Of a DNA stretch of 64,000 bases, positions 16,958-26,648 are shown in pieces. A program made the position numbers and the translations under genes. The notes under the pieces were generated by a model. It was not told the DNA's origin and ran no database searches. It worked only from the letters and a program-made list of their open reading frames with translations. The DNA is from Haloferula sp. BvORR071. GTDB lineage: Bacteria; Verrucomicrobiota; Verrucomicrobiia; Verrucomicrobiales; Akkermansiaceae. The number at the start of each line of letters is the position of its first letter. Within the stretch, counting starts at the first letter, position 1. The DNA lies in the NCBI RefSeq assembly GCF_000739615.1, contig NZ_BATP01000021.1, positions 1 to 64,000 on the forward strand, given 5' to 3'.

Positions 16958-17110
16958 GTGGAGAAATGGTCAGGAATTGGAGGGGCACGGCCCCATCGAT
17001 TTCCTCGCCGTCGGCCCGGGGAATCCCAGTTTACCGAAAAATGGACGCGGAAGAAGCACTGGCAAGGCTGACCACAGGACCGCTCCACGCTGTCACCGCG
17101 CCTCCATTCC

Positions 17111-18208
17111 TCAGTTCGCCTTGATCGGCGCTTCCGAGATCTCGCCGGGAATGCCGCGGAGTTCCTTGTCCAGGAAGACCTTGATCCGCTGATTCAGCTC
17201 GTTGTTTTCAAAGCCGTGCCCCCCGCCCTGCATCTTCACCAGGTGGCTCTCGACCTTCGCTCCCTGCAGCGCGGCATGGATCTCCTCCGCCTGCGCATAG
17301 GGCACCAGGGTGTCATTGGTGCCGTGGGCGGTGAAGAAGGGCGCGTCATCCTTACTGATCCAAGTGACGGCTGAGGCCTGGCGGGCATTCTCCATCACCT
17401 CCTCCTTGTCCTTGCCCAGGAGCTGCTTGATCATGTTGCCAGTGCTAAGATTCTCGAAGCTGGTGTCCTTGCCATAGAAGCTCAGGAAGTCGGTGGGGCC
17501 GAAGAAATTCACCACGCACTGCACCCGGCTGCTGACCTTGCCGAAGCTGCCGAGCGAGCCTTCCAGCTTCGGCTCATCGCCGGAAGTGCCGAGCACCGAG
17601 ACGAGCTGGCCGCCGGCGGAGAGTCCCATCACGCCGATGTGGTCAGGATCGATGCCATACTCCGCGGCCTTGCCGCGCAGGAAGCGGATCGCCGCCTTGC
17701 AATCGTAGATCTGCGCTGGCCACATCGCCTCCTGGGTCAGGCGGTAGTTGATCGTAGCTGTCACATACTCGCCAGAGGAGGCGAGCAAGCGTGCGACGCT
17801 CAAGCAATCTTCCTTGCGGCCGGAAAGCCAACCGCCGCCGTGGATAAAGACCACCAGTGGGCGCTTCTTGGTGGCCGCATCCTTCGGCACTAACAGATCG
17901 AGCTTCTGCCGCGGATTGCTCCCTCCCACGTAGTCGATGTTCTTGAGCTGATCCAACTCCACGCCGGCCTTCGCCTCACCGCCGGTCTGCCCGGAGGCGA
18001 CTGCTAGGAATTCCTCCCGGCTCACGAACTTGTCGCCATTCTTGTCCGCCATGGAGAAATACTGGCGGAGCTGCTCCGGCACCTCGTCGAGCGAGAGCTT
18101 GCCGTCCTTGTTCGCATCGAAGTTCGCGAAAGGATCCGGCTGAGCCGGGGCTTGGGCAAGAGCCGCGGCAGGAGCGAGCAGGAGCAAGGAAAGCGGGAGC
18201 CAACGCAT
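17111..18208 (-). CDS. Exported esterase/lipase-type alpha/beta hydrolase with N-terminal EF-hands
   Basis: The chosen start is MRWLPLSLLLLAPAAALAQA (signal peptide), and the protein has 365 aa. Two EF-hand loops follow, at 31-42 (DANKDGKLSLDE) and 55-66 (DKNGDKFVSREE). An alpha/beta hydrolase of the carboxylesterase (BD-FAE/HSL-like) type comes after: HGGGW oxyanion motif at 123-127, nucleophile Ser197 in GLSAGG, Asp in GTNDTLVP and His in GGGHGF. It probably cleaves ester substrates, perhaps acetylated or feruloylated glycans, in the periplasm or outside in a Ca2+-dependent way. The combination of EF-hands and hydrolase on one chain is common in this phylum. Confidence 0.9.
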   Translation of the reverse strand: MRWLPLSLLLLAPAAALAQAPAQPDPFANFDANKDGKLSLDEVPEQLRQYFSMADKNGDKFVSREEFLAVASGQTGGEAKAGVELDQLKNIDYVGGSNPRQKLDLLVPKDAATKKRPLVVFIHGGGWLSGRKEDCLSVARLLASSGEYVTATINYRLTQEAMWPAQIYDCKAAIRFLRGKAAEYGIDPDHIGVMGLSAGGQLVSVLGTSGDEPKLEGSLGSFGKVSSRVQCVVNFFGPTDFLSFYGKDTSFENLSTGNMIKQLLGKDKEEVMENARQASAVTWISKDDAPFFTAHGTNDTLVPYAQAEEIHAALQGAKVESHLVKMQGGGHGFENNELNQRIKVFLDKELRGIPGEISEAPIKAN

Positions 18209-18486
18209 GCCGGAGAAAACACCGAAATCGCTTTCCTGTCGCGTCCAATTTCCACGGCTCTCCATAGCGTTGTAGCGGAGTGGCTGCGCCATTCCGGCTG
18301 GGAGAGTTCACTTTCCAGATCCCCGCGCCGCGCCACGCCCCCCTTGAAAAGGGCTCAGCCGCTCTTCCCGGCATCCTCCCCGAATGGCGCATTCATTGGA
18401 CAGATGGATTTTCGAACGCACCGGGAGCCTCACCTTTGCCGTTCTTAGAGATTGGCGCTAGTCCCCTGATATCATCTCATCCCCAA

Positions 18487-19617
18487 GTGAACGGCGTGGT
18501 CGAACTTCTCCAGCAATTGGTGCGCATCCCATCGGTGAACCCGGACAATCCGGCAGGCACCGACCGCACCGGCGAGGCGGAGATCGCCGCGTGGCTGAAG
18601 ACTTGGCTGGAGGAGGAGCTTGGTGCCCAGGTGGTGCTGGAGGAGATCCGGCCCGGCCGCCCGAACCTGATCGCCCGCTTCGCCCCGCGCGATGGCCGCC
18701 AGCGGATCCTGCTCGGTCCGCACCTTGATACCGTGGGCGTGGCTGCCATGACCGTCGATCCCTTCGCCGCGGAGCTGCGCGATGGCCGTCTCTGGGGCCG
18801 CGGTGCCTCAGATACCAAGGGCCCGATGGCCGCGATGCTCTGGGGCCTGAAGCAAAACGCCGCGATCCTCAAGGACCTGCCCATCGCCGTCGACTTCGTC
18901 GCCTTCATGGGCGAGGAGTCCAGCCAGTGGGGCTCGAAGGACTTCGCCAAGCACCACGGTCACGACTACTCCTTCGCGATCGTCGGCGAGCCGACTTCCC
19001 TCGACATCGTTTACACCACCAAGGGCTCCCTCTGGTCCACCCTGCGCGCCACCGGCAAGGCCGCCCACTCTTCCCAACCCGAGCGCGGCGAGAACGCCGC
19101 CATGAAGCTCGCCCGCGCTCTCGATGTGTTAGAGCGTGAGATGACGCCCAAGCTCGCCGGCTACACCCATCCCGTGCTCGGCCGCTCGACCTTGAATGTC
19201 GGCGTCCTGCGCAGCGGCTCGCGGCCCAACATCGTGCCGGATCTTGCCGAGGCGGAGATCGATATCCGCATCACCCCCGCCCTGCGCGATGCCGGTGGTG
19301 CCCTTGCGCTCTTGAAGGCGGAGATCGGTCGCCTTGACCTGCCTCTGGAGATCGTGCGCCCGCACGAAAACCCGCCGATGGAGATGCCCGCCAGCCACCC
19401 CTGGATTGAACGCATCCGCCACGTCCGCGAGGCCTGCAAGCCTGTCGGGGCGCCTTGGTTCTCGGATGCCGCCCACCTTTCCAGCGCCGGTGTTCCTTCC
19501 GTCTGCATGGGCCCCGGCTCGATCGATCAGGCGCACACCTGTGATGAGTTCATCGACATCGCGGCGCTGGAAGAGGGCGCTGCCTTCTTCACGGACTTCG
19601 TGAAATCGCAGGCATGA
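18487..19617 (+). CDS. M20-family metallopeptidase / acetylornithine deacetylase-like amidohydrolase
   Basis: The chosen GTG start (VNGVVELLQQLVRIPSVNPD) begins the conserved domain and gives 376 aa. The frame is open 69 codons upstream but that part overlaps the divergent gene start and looks random. Metal ligands are visible: His79/Asp81 (GPHLDTVG), Asp109 (GRGASDTKG), Glu143-Glu144 (MGEESS, catalytic base plus ligand), Glu in GEPTSLD and His in AHTCDEF. It is a cytosolic Zn2+ hydrolase of N-acyl amino acids or peptides; candidates are ArgE, DapE or a carboxypeptidase. A lipoprotein gene overlaps its stop. Confidence 0.9.
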   Translation: MNGVVELLQQLVRIPSVNPDNPAGTDRTGEAEIAAWLKTWLEEELGAQVVLEEIRPGRPNLIARFAPRDGRQRILLGPHLDTVGVAAMTVDPFAAELRDGRLWGRGASDTKGPMAAMLWGLKQNAAILKDLPIAVDFVAFMGEESSQWGSKDFAKHHGHDYSFAIVGEPTSLDIVYTTKGSLWSTLRATGKAAHSSQPERGENAAMKLARALDVLEREMTPKLAGYTHPVLGRSTLNVGVLRSGSRPNIVPDLAEAEIDIRITPALRDAGGALALLKAEIGRLDLPLEIVRPHENPPMEMPASHPWIERIRHVREACKPVGAPWFSDAAHLSSAGVPSVCMGPGSIDQAHTCDEFIDIAALEEGAAFFTDFVKSQA

Positions 19618-20069
19618 GACGCGCCGCTATCCTGCTCATCGCAGCAGCACTCCACGCCGCTTGCGCCTCCTCGCCATCAGCGTCGTCATCCGCCCTGCCG
19701 GAGCCCTATCCTGAAGTGGAAGGCGGCCCCAGCCTGCACGGCCAGACCTACATGAAGAATCCAGGCATCCCGGATGCCGCGGAGATCCATCACATCTTCT
19801 TCGCCGCCTACTCCCGCTCCCGCATCAAAATGCGTGGCGGCGAGGACCTCGAGACGATCGCCCTCAACCTCGCCGAATTGCGCACCCGCCTCGGCGATGA
19901 GGCCTTCGCCGCTGCATTGACCAAGGAACACCCCGCCGTGGTCTCCGCCGTGGCTAGTCACTTCGGCCGGGAGGAAGCCCGCAACCCGGCCTTCCCTCTT
20001 ACCGCCAAACTCATCGCCGATAGCCCCCACTACGATCTCGAACTCAATCAGGCCGAGAGAGAGTCTTAG
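19614..20069 (+). CDS. Hypothetical exported protein, possible lipoprotein
   Basis: This is a 151-aa protein whose ATG overlaps the peptidase stop (ATGA), so it is translationally coupled to it. The N-terminus MRRAAILLIAAALHAACASS is a signal sequence with a weak lipobox (HAAC). The remainder is a predicted helical domain (DAAEIHHIFFAAYSRSRIKM, LETIALNLAELRTRLGDEAF) with no recognised family. Its role is unknown; envelope location is inferred. Confidence 0.7.
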   Translation: MRRAAILLIAAALHAACASSPSASSSALPEPYPEVEGGPSLHGQTYMKNPGIPDAAEIHHIFFAAYSRSRIKMRGGEDLETIALNLAELRTRLGDEAFAAALTKEHPAVVSAVASHFGREEARNPAFPLTAKLIADSPHYDLELNQAERES

Positions 20070-20216
20070 CCGGGTCCGGGGCTTCATAATTCCGCGCTTT
20101 CGTCTGATTTCGCCGTCAAAACCAGACTCCTCTCCACCCCGCGGAGCTGAGGAAGAGGCGCTTTCTCCACTCCGGTCTTGCGTCTGGTGCCTTCCCGTCT
20201 TTCGTCTTCAGCCCGC

Positions 20217-21065
20217 ATGACCACCGTCCTCGAGACCCTCGACAAGGGCACCAGCTACCTCACAAAAAAGGGCATCGAGGACGCCCGGCGCAACATGCAG
20301 ATGCTCGTCGCCCACCAGCTCGCCTGCACCCGCATGGACCTCTACCTGCGCTTCGACCAGCCGCTGGAAGAGAGCGACTTGGCTCCCCTGCGCGAGCTGC
20401 TCAAGAAACGCGGCGAGGGCGTGCCAATCCAGCACCTCGTCGGGCTGGTCACCTTCCACCGCCGCGACTTCAAGTGCGACGGCCGCGGCCTGATCCCCCG
20501 CCCCGAGACCGAGGAACTCGCCGAGTGGCTGCTCAAAAACGCCTGCCCTACCCTCCCTGCCAGCCCGCGCATCCTCGATATGGGCTGCGGCAGCGGCGTG
20601 CTCGGCCTGACCCTGGCTGCGGAAATCCCCGCCGCCGCCGTCACTTTGGCAGACCTTTCCCCCGATGCCTTGGCCCTCAGCCGCGAAAACGCTGCCGAAC
20701 TCGAAGTCACCAACGCCCGCTTCGTCGAAAGCGACCTGTTTTCCGCCCTCGGCGAGGAAACCTACGACCTCATCGTCGCCAATCTCCCCTACGTTCCGGA
20801 GGCCGACCGCCCGACCCTCGCCCGCGAGCTGGCCCACGACCCCGCACTCGCCCTTTTCGGCGGACCGGACGGCATGGACATTATCCGCAAATTCGTCCCG
20901 GAGGCCGCCCGCAGGCTCGCCCCGGGGGGATGGCTTGCCTTGGAGATCGGCATCGACCAAGCTCCCGAGAGCGAAGCGCTGCTGGGCACCGCCGGCCTGA
21001 CCGAGGTGAAGACCCTCAATGACTTGTCGGGAATCGCCCGATTCCCGACCGCCCGCCGTGCCTGA
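20217..21065 (+). CDS. prmC: Peptide chain release factor N5-glutamine methyltransferase
   Basis: This SAM-dependent enzyme methylates the GGQ glutamine of RF1/RF2. The start MTTVLETLDKGTSYLTKKGI gives 282 aa, the usual length. An N-terminal helical RF-binding domain covers about 1-85 (GVPIQHLVGLVTFHRRDFK). The methyltransferase fold follows: LIPRPETEELAEWLL, ILDMGCGSGVLGLTLA (SAM motif I) and the substrate-binding VANLPYVPEADR (NLPY variant of NPPY). murA follows 28 nt downstream on the same strand, so the two are probably co-transcribed. Confidence 0.95.
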   Translation: MTTVLETLDKGTSYLTKKGIEDARRNMQMLVAHQLACTRMDLYLRFDQPLEESDLAPLRELLKKRGEGVPIQHLVGLVTFHRRDFKCDGRGLIPRPETEELAEWLLKNACPTLPASPRILDMGCGSGVLGLTLAAEIPAAAVTLADLSPDALALSRENAAELEVTNARFVESDLFSALGEETYDLIVANLPYVPEADRPTLARELAHDPALALFGGPDGMDIIRKFVPEAARRLAPGGWLALEIGIDQAPESEALLGTAGLTEVKTLNDLSGIARFPTARRA

Positions 21066-21093
21066 ACCTTTTCCGACCTTTTCCCACTTCTCA

Positions 21094-22362
21094 ATGGACA
21101 AACTCATCGTTCACGGCGGCACGCCGATCCACGGCGCGATCACCGTTTCCGGTTCCAAGAACGCCTCCCTGCCGATTCTTGCCGCCACCCTCCTGACCGA
21201 GGAAGACTGCGTGATCCGCCGCGTCCCGGACGTCTCCGACACCAACTACATGGTGCAAATCCTCACCGGCCTCGGCGCCGATGTGGAACGCTTCTCGGGC
21301 ACCGTCCGCGTGACCGCTGCGGATATTTCCGACACCGCCCCTTACGAGATCGTCCGCCGCATGCGCGCCTCCGTCTGCGTGATGGGCCCGCTGCTTGCCC
21401 GCATGCGCAAGTGCGTGGTCGCCCTGCCCGGCGGCTGCATCATCGGCGACCGCCCGGTGGACCTCCACATCCGCGGCCTCGAAGCTCTCGGCGCGAAGGC
21501 CGAGATCGAAGGCGGCAATGTCACCCTCACCGCGCCGGATGGCCTCAAGGGCGCCACCGTCGACCTCTGCGGTCCCTCGGGCCCGACCGTCCTCGGCACG
21601 GACAACGTGATGATGGCCGCCACCCTCGCGGAGGGCATCACCACCATCACCTCCGCCGCCTGTGAGCCGGAGGTCGTGGACCTCGCCGATTTCCTGAATG
21701 CGATGGGTGCCAAGATCACCGGTGCCGGCACCTCCGTCATCACCATCGAAGGCGTGTCGAAGCTGAAGGGCTGCGTCCACAACGTCATCCCCGACCGCAT
21801 CGAGGCCGGCACCTTCATGGCTGCCGCCGCCCTCGCCGGTGAAGGCGTGACCCTGCGCCGCATCCGCCACGAGCACCTCACCGCGATCACCTCCGCGCTG
21901 CGCAAGGCTGGCCACCAGGTCCACTTCAATGACGTCGGCGACGCCTGCACCGTGCATCGCGGTGATACCCCGATGTCCGCGGAGATCGTCACCGAGCCCT
22001 ACCCCGGCTACCCCACCGACATGCAGGCGCAGATGACCGCGCTCTTCGTGACCACGCCGGGCACCAGCATCGTGATGGACACCATCTTCCCGCAGCGCTT
22101 CATGCACTGCGCCGAGCTCAAGCGCATGGGCGCCGATATCCAAGTCAGCGAAGGCAAGGCCGTGATCAAGGGCGTGGAGCAACTCAGCGCCGCCCCCGTG
22201 ATGGCCAGTGACCTCCGCGCCTCCGCCGCCCTCGTGCTCGCCGCTCTAACCGCTAAAGGCTCCACCGAGATCCGCCGCCTCTATCACATCGACCGCGGCT
22301 ACGAGCACATCGACGAGAAGCTCCTCGCCCTCGGCGCGCACGTCGAGCGCGTGCGGGAGTAA
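21094..22362 (+). CDS. murA: UDP-N-acetylglucosamine 1-carboxyvinyltransferase
   Basis: This enzyme catalyses the first committed step of peptidoglycan synthesis, enolpyruvyl transfer from PEP to UDP-GlcNAc. The ATG at MDKLIVHGGTPIHGAITVSG gives 422 aa, a standard length. Lys22 and Asn23 (GSKN) and the catalytic Cys115 (LPGGCIIGDRPVDLHIRGL) are present, so the enzyme should be fosfomycin-sensitive. PDRIEAGTFMAAAALAG and the C-terminal RIRHEHLTAITSALR also match the family. The frame is open 25 codons upstream inside prmC; the conserved N-terminus fixes the start. Confidence 0.98.
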   Translation: MDKLIVHGGTPIHGAITVSGSKNASLPILAATLLTEEDCVIRRVPDVSDTNYMVQILTGLGADVERFSGTVRVTAADISDTAPYEIVRRMRASVCVMGPLLARMRKCVVALPGGCIIGDRPVDLHIRGLEALGAKAEIEGGNVTLTAPDGLKGATVDLCGPSGPTVLGTDNVMMAATLAEGITTITSAACEPEVVDLADFLNAMGAKITGAGTSVITIEGVSKLKGCVHNVIPDRIEAGTFMAAAALAGEGVTLRRIRHEHLTAITSALRKAGHQVHFNDVGDACTVHRGDTPMSAEIVTEPYPGYPTDMQAQMTALFVTTPGTSIVMDTIFPQRFMHCAELKRMGADIQVSEGKAVIKGVEQLSAAPVMASDLRASAALVLAALTAKGSTEIRRLYHIDRGYEHIDEKLLALGAHVERVRE

Positions 22363-22403
22363 GGGCTGACCTCACGGCAAAGCCCGCCATTCTGGAAAGT
22401 AGT

Positions 22404-22436
22404 GTCCGGCACCCCTCCCATAAAGGGGTGCCGGAC
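22404..22436. terminator. Bidirectional hairpin between murA and the beta-strand repeat gene
   Basis: GTCCGGCACCCCT (22404-22416) and AGGGGTGCCGGAC (22424-22436) are perfectly complementary over 13 bp with a 7-nt loop. It lies between convergent genes. No long T tract follows on either strand. Confidence 0.6.
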
Positions 22437-22480
22437 CTCCGGTTTCACCGGTGACCTCCTGGAGAGCTATCGATCCAATA

Positions 22481-25400
22481 TCAGGGCAGGATCACTTTCA
22501 GCCGCGCGAAGGTCTTGCGCGCGCTGGCCGGCAGCGTGAATTGCACGCTGGTCCCGCTATCCACCACTCCCGTGATCGCCGGAATCCAAGCCGCCAGATC
22601 TTCCGAGGTCTGCACCTCATAGGTGCAGGAAGCCTGCGGATCCTTCGGCCAGGTCACCTTGCCCCCGATGATCGGCGGATTCACGGTGAAGGAAGAACCC
22701 GTCTGCCCCATGAAGAACTCCACGGCATTCGCCACGCCATCATGATCGTAGTCGGCATCCGCTCCGCCACCGCCGGCATTCGCTGCGGCCCAGCCAGCGT
22801 AATTACCCCCTTGTGACACCGTCAGTGTCACCGCCTTGCCGCCATAGGCCGGATCATCGTAGTCCAGCACGAAGAGCTGGCTGCCGACCGTGATCGTGTC
22901 GCCATCTTCAATCACATCACCATTCGCGTTGCTGAAGACGCCCGCCAAGGAACCTCCGCTATACTGGATCATTACGAACTTGCTTCCCGCCGCCAAGCTT
23001 GCCTGACCCAGATTGTCATCCACCACCGTCAGCACGCTGCCACCGAGCTCCATCGCACCGCTGGCCGTTATCTTGCCCGCTTGCACCAGCGAGCCGTCGT
23101 AGTGGAACTCGAAGCCTGCCGTCGACCCGAAGTAGCCCAGCTCGCCATTCGCCATCACCAGCTTCGCATTGCCATCATGCGGCACGCGGAATTTCACGCC
23201 GTTCGCGGTCACCCCGCCACCGGGCAGATTCGTGATCGTGCCATTCTCCCAGCTCAGGATTCGATTGCCCGTGCCGGTGCCAGCGCTGATCGCAGTCGTC
23301 GCCAGGCTCGCGTTCGACCTCAGGTTCGCCGTGGCATTCAGGGCACCATTCGTGCGGCTGCCGAAGTTCAGCGAGGGCGTCTTCACCGTGCCGCCTTCCA
23401 CCGTCAGCGTCGCGTTCAGCACGCCGTTGTTGCCGTTGTTGTTGTAGATGTTGCCCAGGATGATCTCGCTTGCATCCAGTGTCCCCGCACCCATCACAAA
23501 GCTGGCGTTCTGGATCTGGTTCAAGCCGCGGCCGTAGTCGCCGATCTTCAGCGAGCCCACCAGCGCATCCAGGGTCGAGCCGGTGGTGCCGGCCAAAAGG
23601 TCAATGGTCACGTTTTGCGTCGGACCGTAGGCCGTCCCGCGGCTACCCATGTTGATGTTGGTCCGGCTGCTACCATCCGTGCCGCGAATCACCAGCGAGG
23701 GATTCGTCGCACCGTTCGAATGCACGAGCGCCGCATTGTCGCGCGTGAGGCCCATGTTGATCGTGTCCGCACGCAGCGTCGTGCTGACACCAAGCTGCAA
23801 GGTGCCCGAGGCGATGTTCGTATTGTTGGCCGGCACCGCACCGTTCACCGTCTGAATGTTCAGGGTTGCCGCCGTCAGGCTCGAGGTGGCTGGCAGTAGC
23901 AGCGTGGCACTGCGGGTTGCGCCATTCGCGCTCTGTGAGCCCACGTTGATCGTGCCGGAGGGCACATTGTAGGTGAAGGACGGGAGGTAGCTCAGGTCCA
24001 GCACGTGGCTGGAGTCAGTGGTCGGGCCCGTGCTGAAATTGCCGCCGCCCACCGCGAGCGCAGCATCGCTGACGATCGTGTTAGATCCTCCGCCCGGACC
24101 CACGGCACGCAGGCTAGACACCGACGTCAGAGCATTGTTCGAGGCCTGCACCAGGCCATTGCCCGCGGTGAAGGCCAACGCACCGCCAGCCGGAAGGTGC
24201 GAACTCGCATCAAGCACCAGCGTGCCCGGGCCCACCCGCGTTTCACCTGTGTAGCTCATCGTCCCGCCGAAGCGCAGGCTCCCGATACCCGCATGGCTGA
24301 AGGCACCACTGCCGTAAACCGGATTGGAGAAGGTCACATCATCGCTGCGGTTGATCGCCAGCGTGCCGTAGTTCACCACCGCGCCGAGCAAGGAGCCCGC
24401 GACATCGCCATTGCCGAGCTGCAGGGTGCCGCCATTGATTGTCGTACCTCCGGTGTAGTTCGCATCAGCTGCCAGGATCGTCGTCCCCGGCCCGTTCTCC
24501 ACCACGCTGCCGCTACCGCCGACTGCCGCGAAGATCAGCAAACTTCCGTCCCGATTGAAGGCCAGCGTGCCGTTGTTGGTGATCACGGAAGTATTGCCTA
24601 GGGAGCCGGTCGCGCCACCCGCGCCCACCTGCAATTTGCCGGCGCTGATCGTGGTGCTGCCATCGTAGCTGTTATCGCCGGTTAGAATCGTCGTGCCGCT
24701 GCCAAGCTGCGCGATTGCACCCGCACCACTGATGACATTCGGGAAGGTAAAGCTGTCCGAGCGGTTGAAGGCCAGCGTGCCGCCATTCTGCACCTCGCCC
24801 GTGCCCAGGCTGCCGCTGGTGCCGCCCGACCCCACGGTCAGGGTGCCCGCGGCGATTAGATTGATCCCGCTATGGCTGTTCGTCGTACCGAGGATCACAT
24901 TGCCACTGCCGGTCTTGTCGATGCCGGTGACGCCGGAGATCGCCCCGCTGCCGGTGATCGTGTAGCTCTTGCTGTTGTTCGCAAAGGTCACGGAACCCGG
25001 CGTGACCGTCTCGTTCAGCGTGATGCTGGTAGTCCCCGTCGCGCTATCGTCGAAGGTGGCGGCGTCGAACTGGAAGTAGTTGTCGGTGCTGCCGCCCTTG
25101 CTCCAGTTGCTGCCAGCGCCGCTGGCCCACACCGCACCCGGAGTGCCCTTCCAGCTCACTGCCGCCGGCGCGCCACTGAAGCTCACGCTGATCGCGGAAT
25201 TACTACCAGTGCCGTAGTCCACGCTCGGGGTCACCCGGCTGCCGCTCAGCCCATTGAAAACCACCGGCGGATTACCGCTCAGGGTGCCTTGGTAAGTCAC
25301 CAGCGTGTAGGGCGTGCCTAGGGTCGGCGGCGAGGTGACCTGCACCGCGATGTTCCCCGCGCTGCGGGTATAGTTGCCCGCGATCACCGCTTGATCGTTG

Positions 25401-26539
25401 GAAGAAGTGCCTAGGTTCAGCAGCAGCGAGCCGCCATTCTGCACCACCGGGCCGCTGGTCGAACTGCCCCAGCCGAGGCCGCCGTTCGCGATTGTCAGCG
25501 GCACGCCGGTATTCAGCACTCCGGTCAGATAGAGTTTGGCCGGCCCGTCCTTCACGAAGGTCAGCGCATTGCCCGCGGTGAAGCCCAGCGCACCAGCATA
25601 GGTGCCATCCGCGGTCTGGTTCACCGTCAAAGCGGAGGAGGCGCCGATCCCTTGGATCGTGCCCGCCGCACCGCTCAGGTTGCCGATCGAGGAGGCCGCA
25701 TTGCCCACGCTCACAGTGCCGTTCGTCACGGTCAGTGCGCCGGCCGTATTGTTCCAGGCATTCGTCAGCACCAGCCGCGAAGCCGCATTCACCAGCGTGA
25801 TCGCGGACGAAGCATCGAGGCCGCCGGCCACGTTATTGTTCAGGCTCCAGCCGTTGCGGATCTCATAAGAAGCGGTGCCCAGCGAACTGCCGAGGTTGAA
25901 ATTCGAGACCCCGCCATTCGAGGTGCTGGCGGTATTCAGGACCACCGCGCCGCTGTAGGCATTCGCCAAGCCGCTGGCGATGTTCACAAAGCGGCTTGCA
26001 CCACTGCCGTTGTTCGTGAAGTTCACGGTCAGCGTGCCGCTGCCGTAGATCGCACGGTTGAAGTTCTGGTTCTGGGTGAAATTTGAGCCTGTGCGCTCGA
26101 TGATGTTGTTGCCCGTGAAGTTCAGGCGCGCGTTGACCGCCTTGGTCGTGCCATTGGTCGAGACGAAGCTCAGCGTGCTGTTGCTCACCTGCACCGCGGT
26201 GGCCGGATCGGTCGCGGTGGTCGAGCCAAGTTCACCGCCGCTGAAAGTATAAGTGTGCGTCACCGTTCCACCGCTCGATCCCGGAAAGGAGAGCGTGCCA
26301 CCACTGACCGAGAGATTGCCACCCGCGAAGATCGAGGTGGCGGTGGTCGTCAGGCTCGGCGAGGCAAGGGTCTTGGAACTGACCCCGTAGTCATTCGCCG
26401 GATCAGGCGCGAGGCTATTGCTCCAGATGGCACCATCGGTCCAAGTGCCGCCGCTGGCACCGGTCATGGTCACCGATTCGGCGAGCGCGGGGGAAACAAG
26501 GAGGGAGGAAGCAAGAATGGGGAAGACGCTGTATTTCAT
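22481..26539 (-). CDS. Giant autotransporter-associated beta-strand repeat (PATR) surface protein
   Basis: This 1352-aa exported protein has the signal peptide MKYSVFPILASSLLVSPALA. Gly/Ser/Thr/Asn-rich parallel beta-helix-type sequence runs to about residue 1200. PATR-like units are clear between about 540 and 780 (NSHSGINLIAAGTLTVGSGG, DNSYDGSTTISAGKLQVGAG, NYTGGTTINGGTLQLG, SYTGETRVGPGTLVLD). The C-terminal 150 residues have an Asp-rich hinge (GGGADADYDHDGVANAVEFF, Ca2+-binding-like) and a final domain TYEVQTSEDLAAWIPAITGV like those seen C-terminally in other verrucomicrobial surface proteins. No autotransporter beta-barrel is present, so secretion must use another route. It is divergent from a sugar-sensor-type regulator. 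It could be an adhesin or glycan-binding protein; function not proven. Confidence 0.9.
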   Translation of the reverse strand: MKYSVFPILASSLLVSPALAESVTMTGASGGTWTDGAIWSNSLAPDPANDYGVSSKTLASPSLTTTATSIFAGGNLSVSGGTLSFPGSSGGTVTHTYTFSGGELGSTTATDPATAVQVSNSTLSFVSTNGTTKAVNARLNFTGNNIIERTGSNFTQNQNFNRAIYGSGTLTVNFTNNGSGASRFVNIASGLANAYSGAVVLNTASTSNGGVSNFNLGSSLGTASYEIRNGWSLNNNVAGGLDASSAITLVNAASRLVLTNAWNNTAGALTVTNGTVSVGNAASSIGNLSGAAGTIQGIGASSALTVNQTADGTYAGALGFTAGNALTFVKDGPAKLYLTGVLNTGVPLTIANGGLGWGSSTSGPVVQNGGSLLLNLGTSSNDQAVIAGNYTRSAGNIAVQVTSPPTLGTPYTLVTYQGTLSGNPPVVFNGLSGSRVTPSVDYGTGSNSAISVSFSGAPAAVSWKGTPGAVWASGAGSNWSKGGSTDNYFQFDAATFDDSATGTTSITLNETVTPGSVTFANNSKSYTITGSGAISGVTGIDKTGSGNVILGTTNSHSGINLIAAGTLTVGSGGTSGSLGTGEVQNGGTLAFNRSDSFTFPNVISGAGAIAQLGSGTTILTGDNSYDGSTTISAGKLQVGAGGATGSLGNTSVITNNGTLAFNRDGSLLIFAAVGGSGSVVENGPGTTILAADANYTGGTTINGGTLQLGNGDVAGSLLGAVVNYGTLAINRSDDVTFSNPVYGSGAFSHAGIGSLRFGGTMSYTGETRVGPGTLVLDASSHLPAGGALAFTAGNGLVQASNNALTSVSSLRAVGPGGGSNTIVSDAALAVGGGNFSTGPTTDSSHVLDLSYLPSFTYNVPSGTINVGSQSANGATRSATLLLPATSSLTAATLNIQTVNGAVPANNTNIASGTLQLGVSTTLRADTINMGLTRDNAALVHSNGATNPSLVIRGTDGSSRTNINMGSRGTAYGPTQNVTIDLLAGTTGSTLDALVGSLKIGDYGRGLNQIQNASFVMGAGTLDASEIILGNIYNNNGNNGVLNATLTVEGGTVKTPSLNFGSRTNGALNATANLRSNASLATTAISAGTGTGNRILSWENGTITNLPGGGVTANGVKFRVPHDGNAKLVMANGELGYFGSTAGFEFHYDGSLVQAGKITASGAMELGGSVLTVVDDNLGQASLAAGSKFVMIQYSGGSLAGVFSNANGDVIEDGDTITVGSQLFVLDYDDPAYGGKAVTLTVSQGGNYAGWAAANAGGGGADADYDHDGVANAVEFFMGQTGSSFTVNPPIIGGKVTWPKDPQASCTYEVQTSEDLAAWIPAITGVVDSGTSVQFTLPASARKTFARLKVILP

Positions 26540-26648
26540 GGCTTTTCCCGCAGGTTATATGACAAATTCTGCGCAAAAAGGTGCAAGCCGACACGAAATC
26601 TGCACAATTTTCTTCAGCAGATGAATCACACTTGTTAAGCCTTGCCGC

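Noticed and set aside
23081-26638. Several plus-strand frames opposite the giant beta-strand repeat gene
   Set aside because: All are rich in Arg/Ala/Pro with no domains; the minus-strand signal peptide and repeats identify the real gene.
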